The translations under genes and the position numbers were made by a program. Below, piece after piece: positions 57,557-64,000 of a DNA stretch of 64,000 nt. Origin of the DNA: Centrapalus pauciflorus (lineage: Eukaryota; Streptophyta; Magnoliopsida; Asterales; Asteraceae); the NCBI GenBank assembly GCA_020465985.1, contig JAANYP010004305.1, positions 46,954 through 110,953 on the forward strand. The letters run 5' to 3'. The stretch's first letter is position 1, and each line of letters opens with the position of its first letter. Below the pieces are notes generated by a model that had not been told where the DNA came from, made no database searches, and saw only the letters and a program-made list of their open reading frames with translations.

Positions 57557-60500
57557 TTAATCCATGTTTACCATACCAATGTTTGATATTAGGAAAGTGA
57601 ACCTTCCTACATCAAAAGGTTTTGTAAATAGATCAGCTAGCTGATCATCAGTATGTATTTTGGTAACTTGGATTAACTTCTTTTCATTACAATCTCTGAT
57701 GAAGTGAAATCTGATTTCTATATGCTTGGTTTTTGGGAATTTCACTGGGTTTTGCACAATGCTAATGGCACTTGAATTGTCAATATAAATAGGAGTGGAT
57801 AAGAAATTCATACCATAGTCTCTTAGCTGATTTTGAATCCACATTACCTGGGAGCAGCAGCTTGCAGCTGCTACGTATTCTGCTTCAGTGGATGATGTGG
57901 AGACAGTTGTTTGTTTCTTGCATTGCCAAGAGACCAGTCTTGCTCCTAAGTATTGACATCCACCAGTTGTGGATTTTCTGTCAATGTTGCAACCACCATA
58001 GTCACTGTCAGAATATGCAGTTAGTTCAAAAGGAGAGTCTTTGGGATACCAGAGGCCTAAATGTGGTTGGCCTTTAAGGTATCTGAAAATTCTCTTAACA
58101 GCAACCAAGTGAGAATCCTTTGGTGAACATTGAAACCTGGCACACACACAAACAGCAAACATTATATCAGGTCTAGAAGATGTTAGATACATGAGAGATC
58201 CTATAAGGGATCTGTATAGATGAATGTCCACATCTATGCCATCTTTGTCTGTATGAAGCTGTTTATGAGGATCCATTGGAGTGCTTGCAACCTTTGTGTC
58301 TTGATAGCCAAACTTTTCCAGTATGTCTTTGACATACTTTGATTGACTTATGAATAGACCAGTAGGCTTCTGTTTGACCTGCAGCCCTAGAAAGAATGTG
58401 AGTTCCCCCATTGAACTCATTTGAAACTTTTTGTGCATTAGGGCCTCAAAATCTTTGCACAACTTATCATTAGTTGAGCCAAAAATGATGTCATCAACAT
58501 AGATCTGGACAAGAAGAATCTCAGCTTTGATGGATTTAGTGAAAAGTGTTTTGTCCAGAGTGCCTCTCTTGAATCCATTCTGTAGAAGATATGATGACAG
58601 TGTGTCATACCATGCTCTGGGGGCTTGGTGAAGACCATAGAGAGCTTTGTCTAGCTTGTACACCCTGTCTGGATACTTGTAGTCTTCAAAACCAGGAGGT
58701 TGACACACATACACTTCCTCTTCAATTGTCCCATACAAGAAAGCAGACTTAACATCCATTTGATACACTTTAAAGCCTTTGAAACTTGCATATGCTAGAA
58801 ATAGTCTGATGGCTTCAATTCTTGCTACTGGAGCAAAGACATCATCATAATCTATTCCTTCTTCTTGAGTGTACCCTTGTGCTACTAGTCTTGCTTTGTT
58901 CTTGATGACTATCCCTCTCTCATCCTTCTTGTTTCTGAACACCCACCTTGTACCTATTGCTCTCTTACCTTTAGGAAGATCCACCAGAGTCCATACATTC
59001 TGAATTTTGAACTGTAAAAGCTCTTCTTGCATAGCTTCAATCCAGGATGAATCTTTTAGTGCTTCTGATGCCTTTTTAGGTTCTAGTTGAGACATGAAGC
59101 AGGCATGTTCAAAAGCAGCTAGGCTGAATTCTGGAACTGCTTGTTCAGCAACAGCAGTCTCATTGTGGACCATCTTCCTTGTTTGAACAGGAGTGCTTGG
59201 ATCACCCAGTATTTGATTGAGAGGGTGATACTTATGAACTCTTAGTGTGGGCTCTCTCTCTGTTTGGAAGGACGTTCCAAGGTTTGTGTCATCTCCATCA
59301 GAACCAGTGATTGGTTCAGTTTCTGGAACAGCTTGAGTTTCTAGGCTAACAGCTTGAGACGCTGTTGGGACTGCTAGCCTAGAAACTGGAGCTGTTTCCT
59401 TTTGTGTTTGAGCCGTGCTGTCAGGACTTGGGAATGGCACTTCAGTGTCTGGATTTGCATCATGTTGAGTGCTCAGGACCCCTGGAGGATCACATGACAG
59501 AAGTGGTAAAGTGGTGAAATCATCCCAACTTGTTGAATCTGCAGCAGTCTGAAACTTTGTGCCAACAGCATGAGAAATTGTATTGGCAGCTTCAACCCTG
59601 TATGGATCAGCTTCTGCAGTAAACTCAGCAAAGCTCAGAGAATTTGTTAGTGAATCTAAATCAAATAACCAATCAGGACTAGTGCCTTTGATGTTAGCAG
59701 TATTTTCATTAAATTCAACATTGGCACTTTCTTCAATTGTTTTAGACACACTGTTGTATACTCTATAGGCTTTGCTTTGAGTTGAGTATCCTACAAAAAA
59801 TCCTTCTTCAGCCTTACTCTCAAACTTCCCTAAGTAAGTCTTAGTGTGAAGAATAGTACATGGGCATCCAAAAGGCTTGAAGAAAGCTATTAGGGGACTT
59901 CTGTTGTGGAATAACTCATAGGGAGTTTTCCCTTCTGATTGAACTACTTGAACCCTATTTAGAACATAACAGGCTGTGTTAACAGCTTCTGCCCAGAAAG
60001 TCATAGGCAGATTGGAATCAGCTAACATTGTTCTAGCAGCCTCAATTAATGTTCTATTCTTTCTTTCAGCTACACCATTTTGCTGTGGTGTTCTTGGTGC
60101 ACTATATTGTCTAGCAATACCTTTGGACTCACAGAAACTGTTTAGAATTTGATTTTTAAATTCAGTTACATTGTCTGATCTTATCACCTTAACTTTGGAA
60201 TTGGATTGGTTTTCTATCTTAAGGATAAAAGATTTAACTAGCTCAGCAGTTTCATCTTTGGACCTAAGAAAGTAAACCCAAGTAAATCTGGTGAAATCAT
60301 CAACAATGACTAAACAGTATGCCTTTTTATTCAAACTCAAAACAGATGTTGGACCAAATAGATCCATATGTAACAGCTGAAGAACAGATGAGATTGAATT
60401 TACTTCTTTGGCCTTATGAGAAGTTTTGTGTTGCTTACCCTTAAGACATGCTACACAATGATCATCGCAAATGAACTCCTTTTGTGGTAAACCTCTTACC

Positions 60501-60826
60501 AGATTCTTTTTAACTAAATCATTCATGGACTTGAAGTTCATGTGACACATCCTTCTATGCCAAAGAGCAGACTCATTTGATGATGCTTTGGATATTAAAC
60601 AGCTTAAAGTATTTGATTTAGTCAAAAGAGCTGTGTCTAGGCAGTAAACATTGTCCTTTCTTGGTGTTCTAAGTAAAACAAGATTTTCAGGAATTTTGAA
60701 ATCCTTTGAAAGAACAGTGCACTCAGAATCTGTGAACAGAACAATGTTTTGTTTGTCACAGATTTGAGAGACACTCAATAAATTGTACTTAAGCTGTTCA
60801 ACATACAGAACATCATGGAATGTCAT
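57557..60826 (-). CDS. Copia integrase, reverse transcriptase and RNaseH, 1089-residue ORF (element D pol)
   Basis: Domains in order: the integrase zinc-binding region (HRRMCHMNFKSM, CVACLKGKQH, about residues 90-140), the integrase core with Asp in HMDLFGP (about 153), Asp in SDNVTEF (about 216; the usual Gly after DN is Val) and Glu in AERKNRT (about 254), then a Ser/Thr/Pro-rich linker (about 400-540). RT follows from about 580 with FRNKKDERGIVIKNKARLVA, LYGLHQAPRAWY and YVDDIIFGS near 775. RNaseH has YSDSDYGGCN near 939 and STEAEYVAAASCCS. It ends GMVNMD before a stop. The ORF starts at an internal ATG; a 1-bp deletion near 60848 separates it from protease, so it is not translated from the natural polyprotein start as it stands. 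Confidence 0.93.
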   Translation of the reverse strand: MTFHDVLYVEQLKYNLLSVSQICDKQNIVLFTDSECTVLSKDFKIPENLVLLRTPRKDNVYCLDTALLTKSNTLSCLISKASSNESALWHRRMCHMNFKSMNDLVKKNLVRGLPQKEFICDDHCVACLKGKQHKTSHKAKEVNSISSVLQLLHMDLFGPTSVLSLNKKAYCLVIVDDFTRFTWVYFLRSKDETAELVKSFILKIENQSNSKVKVIRSDNVTEFKNQILNSFCESKGIARQYSAPRTPQQNGVAERKNRTLIEAARTMLADSNLPMTFWAEAVNTACYVLNRVQVVQSEGKTPYELFHNRSPLIAFFKPFGCPCTILHTKTYLGKFESKAEEGFFVGYSTQSKAYRVYNSVSKTIEESANVEFNENTANIKGTSPDWLFDLDSLTNSLSFAEFTAEADPYRVEAANTISHAVGTKFQTAADSTSWDDFTTLPLLSCDPPGVLSTQHDANPDTEVPFPSPDSTAQTQKETAPVSRLAVPTASQAVSLETQAVPETEPITGSDGDDTNLGTSFQTEREPTLRVHKYHPLNQILGDPSTPVQTRKMVHNETAVAEQAVPEFSLAAFEHACFMSQLEPKKASEALKDSSWIEAMQEELLQFKIQNVWTLVDLPKGKRAIGTRWVFRNKKDERGIVIKNKARLVAQGYTQEEGIDYDDVFAPVARIEAIRLFLAYASFKGFKVYQMDVKSAFLYGTIEEEVYVCQPPGFEDYKYPDRVYKLDKALYGLHQAPRAWYDTLSSYLLQNGFKRGTLDKTLFTKSIKAEILLVQIYVDDIIFGSTNDKLCKDFEALMHKKFQMSSMGELTFFLGLQVKQKPTGLFISQSKYVKDILEKFGYQDTKVASTPMDPHKQLHTDKDGIDVDIHLYRSLIGSLMYLTSSRPDIMFAVCVCARFQCSPKDSHLVAVKRIFRYLKGQPHLGLWYPKDSPFELTAYSDSDYGGCNIDRKSTTGGCQYLGARLVSWQCKKQTTVSTSSTEAEYVAAASCCSQVMWIQNQLRDYGMNFLSTPIYIDNSSAISIVQNPVKFPKTKHIEIRFHFIRDCNEKKLIQVTKIHTDDQLADLFTKPFDVGRFTFLISNIGMVNMD
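59329..59384. repeat. 56-bp nested palindrome, copy in pol linker
   Basis: The second copy of the 55554-55609 module; outer arms 59339-59348 and 59375-59384 are intact. It encodes part of the integrase-RT linker. Confidence 0.85.
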
Positions 60827-61005
60827 GTTGCCTGCATTAACAGTACTTTACCTGTAACCTTACCTCCCTTTGAGTTGCCTCCAAATGCAACAAAACCTCC
60901 ATCAAAACCTTTGAAATTTGACAAGCATTCAGAATTGCCTGTCATGTGCCTAGAGCATCCACTGTCCAGATGCCATCTTGATCTATGAGGAGACCTGTGG
61001 TTGCC
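60827..61005 (-). pseudogene. Copia protease segment, out of frame with the rest of pol (element D)
   Basis: The segment begins right after the acceptor-like CAG at 61006 and carries the catalytic motif DSGCSRHMTG near 60940-60968 and a GGKVTGK block. Near 60848 one base is missing relative to the family pattern, so the frame ends within a few codons and downstream integrase is in another frame. The protease frame is +1 relative to gag. No ATG of its own is convincing. Confidence 0.85.
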
Positions 61006-61031
61006 CTGCACAAATAACAGCTTAGTTAGTA
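61006..61031 (-). promoter_or_regulatory. Branch-point and 3' splice-site-like motif at the gag-pol junction (element D)
   Basis: On the minus strand TACTAAC (61025-61031), the textbook branch consensus, overlaps the gag stop region; GCTGTTATTTGTGCAG follows with AG at plus 61006-61007. The protease begins after it. Confidence 0.55.
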
Positions 61032-63649
61032 GTGGAGTAAACCAAAACCAAATTGGTTTTGGGTTGGCCTTGTACATTGACATAACTAAAAACTGTTTTT
61101 GACTTCTTGTATTTTGTGAGATCTACTGATGGAGTCTTTGGAGAGTATTTAGTGATAATATGAGGTATCCAGTTATTTTGATCATCTTTTCTTCTGACAG
61201 TCTCAGATGATTCACTAGCAGCTCCAGTTTGATGCCCAGCAGCTTGAGCTGTGTTTGTAGTGCTAACAGTTTCAGTTTTTGCACTAACAGCATCAGATTT
61301 TGACTTTGCAGTCTGATCTTTTGCATTAGCAGTTTGAGCAACAGATTTGTCCTTGACACACCATATTTGTTTAAAACTTGATTTAGGCTTTGCCAAAACT
61401 TGTTTTTGATGTGTGGACTGTTTTTTATTAACTTTTGAGAGTCTGTGATCAACTGTTCTCTTTGGAGCTGCTGTGGAAGGTTTCACTTTTGAGTGCTTTG
61501 CCTGTTTAGGATTTGATTTTGTGTGATGTACAGTCTGTTTTGCAACAGCTGGTTTGTAAAAACAATCCTTGGCTAAGTGATTCTTCCTTCCACAGTGAAA
61601 GCATCTTTTGACAGTTTGAATTGGAACACCAGACTTTTCTGTCAATTTCTGGTTCTTGTTTCTCTGGTTTCCTCTTACCTGCTGTTGTTTAGGAAACTTT
61701 TGAACACCATGCTTTTGGCATGTGCAGATAGAAACAGTTTTTCCTCTTTTAGTTCCTTTTGATGAAGATGCAGTGTTACAGTTAGAATGTACAGAAACTT
61801 GTGGAGTAGCATTGCATACACTCATTTTCTCTTTTCCTTTCTTACTGGGAACTTGGACTTCTATGGGTGCACTCTTTGTGTCACAGTCTCTATTTTGACT
61901 CTTATCTTCTTTTAATTCAGGACTGTTATCAAGGATAGGATCTACAATAGTCATAGACTCATCTAGTGGTTCATTGACAAGTCTATCAGCAACTTCACTC
62001 ATTGGATAAATGTACTTGTTATTATATGGAGGTGGAGTAGCTCTGTATCCTATTCCTTCTTTGGGATTGACCTGAGATTTGACTCTATCTTTGAATTGAA
62101 CTTCCATTAGGTGTTCTAGCTTTTGATTTGCTAACTTGAAGTTACCTAGATCTATGTTAACAGATTCCAGTTTCTCATTAGCCTCTAACACCTTCTGTTC
62201 AGATTCTTCTACCTTTTTATTCAGAGATTCTATTTTCTTATTGAGTTCCTTTTTCTCCCATTCATGATAGTTTCTATCATACCCCATTTGAATCTCATTA
62301 TCCTTATAATCATTGATCTGTTTTTCCAGATCTTCTATGGCTTGCATATATTCATATCTCCTTTCTTCCATCTTAGCTAGAGTTTTGCACATGCTCTCAT
62401 TATGATCTCTGTATTTTTTAACCATATTTTTGCATGATTGAGAGCAGAGTTTAGAATTTACCTCAGATGGTAGTTCAGTGGAGGAGACATTTGATGTTTC
62501 TGCCGTAAGTGCTTGATTTTGGAATTCTTCCTCTGTCTGATCACTCCAGTCAAACACATTGTCTTCTTGAGAGACAAGTGCCGTTGATGAGGAAGGTTGA
62601 ATGGGCTGTGAAGTCCTTGATGGTTGTTGACCTTGAGATCTACATTCTCTGGCAAAGTGACCAAGCTTATGACATTTATAGCATTCCACTTTTGATTTAT
62701 CAAAAGATGGTTTGCCATCTGTTTTGGCATGAAAGTTGGTCCTGCCAGTTCTTTTCAGAAATCTTTTGGCTCTCATGGTCAGCATTGCATGTTGCCACTT
62801 TAAGTCCATCTCTTCAAGATCATCAGGATGGATTTGTTCCAAGTCTTCAACGTTTAGAGCAAATAATCCATCATTGGCAACAAAAGCTTCATAATGAATT
62901 TCAGCAGAATTTCCATCACCACCTGAAACAGAATCACAGTTATTAGATTTTTCAGAGGACAGAAGAGCAGTGTTATGATTATAAGAAAAGGATTTCTTTT
63001 TAGCATCAATCTCAGTTTCAAACACTCTCAAACTGTTGTACAGATCATCCAGTTCTATCTCATCAAGAGTGTCTTTTGTTCTCCATTGGGCAGCATAAAC
63101 TGTCCATTCTTCTCCAAGAGATCTGAGAAACTTTCTGTTGACTTCATCTTGATCCAGGCTGACTTTTGCACTTTCTAATTCACTTATCAGTTTGTTGAAC
63201 CTGTCAAAGATTTGAGTAAGGTTTTCATTCTTGCCACCAGAAAAGTTTTCATACTGCTGTTTCAAGAGGTCCTTTTGATTTCTCTTGGTACTGGCATTAC
63301 CAGCAAACCTCTTCTCTAAGGCATTCCAAAGAGAGTGAGCAGTATAAAACTTTTTGAACTGATGTTGATAAGCATTAGGAATGGCTATTTGTAATAATGT
63401 GAGTGCTTTCACTTCATTCATTCTAGCCTTCCTTTCAAGTTCAGTTTTTGGAGGAGTTTTGACTGGTTTTCCATCAGCATCAAGTTATGGATCAACTGCA
63501 GGAGGGAATTCAACAGCTTCCCATATGGCATAATCAATGAATTGAATATGCTGTTGAATCCTGAGTTTCCACATCTCAAACTCAGTGGGCTTGAGCAAAG
63601 GCACTTTGAGTCCTTGCCCAGATCCACTGCTGCTATTTTCAAATTCCAT
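61022..63649 (-). pseudogene. Sirevirus-type gag, 875 codons with one nonsense codon (element D)
   Basis: The natural start is the ATG at 63649 (MEFENSSSGSGQG), which gives the conserved gag N-terminus with EMWKLRIQQHI. A TAA at 63485-63487 (codon 55) interrupts it; the frame is then open from an internal ATG at 63421 to 61022. Domains: gag core (LWNALEKRFAGN, FDRFNKLISELE), zinc knuckle 1 CYKCHKLGHFAREC (about residues 323-336), a long coiled coil (about 440-540), and zinc knuckle 2 CFHCGRKNHLAKDC in a basic Lys/Gln-rich C-terminus. Length and two separated knuckles fit Sireviruses. The stop lies next to a branch-point-like motif. Confidence 0.92.
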
Positions 63650-63715
63650 TGAAAAAGATTAAAAAAAAAAATTTTGAAGAAAGTTTTCGACTTTGAAAAA
63701 CAAAGAACGACCTGT

Positions 63716-63728
63716 GGCTCTGATACCA
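63716..63728 (-). promoter_or_regulatory. Primer binding site, initiator tRNA-Met (element D)
   Basis: TGGTATCAGAGCC on the minus strand, 2 nt after the LTR end. The gag ATG follows after a leader of only about 66 nt. Confidence 0.95.
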
Positions 63729-63730
63729 CT

Positions 63731-64000
63731 TGTCAGAATCTGAAACTTATGAAAATTATGAATAACCAAGATTAACTGATTTGAATTTATCAGAGTATAA
63801 ATCAATAATCTTGCTTTGAATCAAAGTTTAATTAAGAATTTTGCGGAATAACACTTAATTATTTTGACAAAAACTTTCAGAATCAATAATAGCATAAAAC
63901 ATAAGAAGTAATCAAGACTGTTTGTATTGCTGAATTCAATGATTACAATCACCTCTAATCTGTTTGATTAGACGAAGAACACAAACTGTTCTTAGGGTTT
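63731..64000 (-). repeat. 5' LTR of element D, cut by the window end
   Basis: 270 bp matching 53561-53830 with six differences, four of them clustered in the first 20 bases. Confidence 0.95.

Larger units (their letters stand above)
53561..64000 (-). mobile_element. Element D: nearly intact Sirevirus-like element with env-like ORF
   Basis: On the minus strand: 5' LTR (from beyond 64000 to 63731), primer site, gag, pol, internal polypurine-like tract, env-like ORF, polypurine tract and 3' LTR (54250-53561). Over the 270 bp of LTR visible on both sides I count 6 differences, so it is fairly young. The only coding lesions I find are one nonsense codon in gag, a 1-bp deletion after protease and an unusual Val next to the integrase catalytic Asp. 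It inserted into element E; the left 5-bp flank is GAGTG and the right flank lies outside. Confidence 0.92.

Overview
This window is repeat-rich nuclear DNA from a flowering plant, probably a eudicot. It holds nested and mutually truncated LTR retrotransposons and no host gene that I can support. Initiator-tRNA-Met primer sites (TGGTATCAGAG), Sirevirus-lineage Ty1/copia elements with long two-knuckle gags and an extra downstream ORF, chromovirus-type Ty3/gypsy pol, a Tat-like LTR, a TRIM and a MITE-like foldback element all point to a plant. The N-terminal domain of the extra ORF resembles a protein type I recall as abundant in daisy-family annotations, so an asterid is my weak guess.

Layout, left to right. 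1-7589: 3' part of a Sirevirus-like element (A: RT-RNaseH, a 2-kb structured spacer, a broken env-like ORF, 3' LTR). 7590-9592: 3' end of a chromovirus (pol tail and LTR). 9593-15335: 5' half of a second Sirevirus-like element (F: LTR, primer site, gag, protease, integrase). 15336-19516: chromovirus integrase tail followed by two related LTRs in inverted orientation, one carrying a complete TRIM plus a solo TRIM LTR. 19517-20632: AT-rich DNA, microsatellites and a 366-bp MITE-like element. 20633-31978: a full-span but dead chromovirus (H, minus strand) inserted in a (TA)n tract and split by a 3.14-kb solo LTR with a perfect target duplication. 31979-34156: (TA)n and an unassigned LTR-like stretch. 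34157-36929: a compact Tat-like element with no coding capacity. 36930-39335: a 2.4-kb LTR whose two flanks come from different hosts. 39336-46112: element C (same family and layout as A). 46112-52717: element B (minus), inserted in a same-family element E (52718-53560). 53561 to the window end: element D, a second Sirevirus-like family, nearly intact, with LTR-PBS-gag-pol-env-like-PPT-LTR on the minus strand.

How the parts work together: in each Sirevirus-like element gag makes the particle, pol supplies protease, integrase, RT and RNaseH, and the third ORF (env-like by position only; I see no membrane segment) has no known function. The most interesting signals concern how downstream ORFs are expressed. 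The gag stop codon of four elements overlaps a branch-point-like motif, and a 3' splice-site-like TGTGCAG lies about 20 nt further on, exactly where pol begins without an ATG. A and C have the same kind of acceptor exactly where the env-like ORF begins, downstream of three tandem hairpins whose loops contain GTAAGT-like motifs. D has no such acceptor before its env-like ORF and instead carries a promoter-like leader with a telo-box. D also carries a 56-bp nested palindrome duplicated in two of its ORFs. All lesions are described as they stand; none is repaired here.
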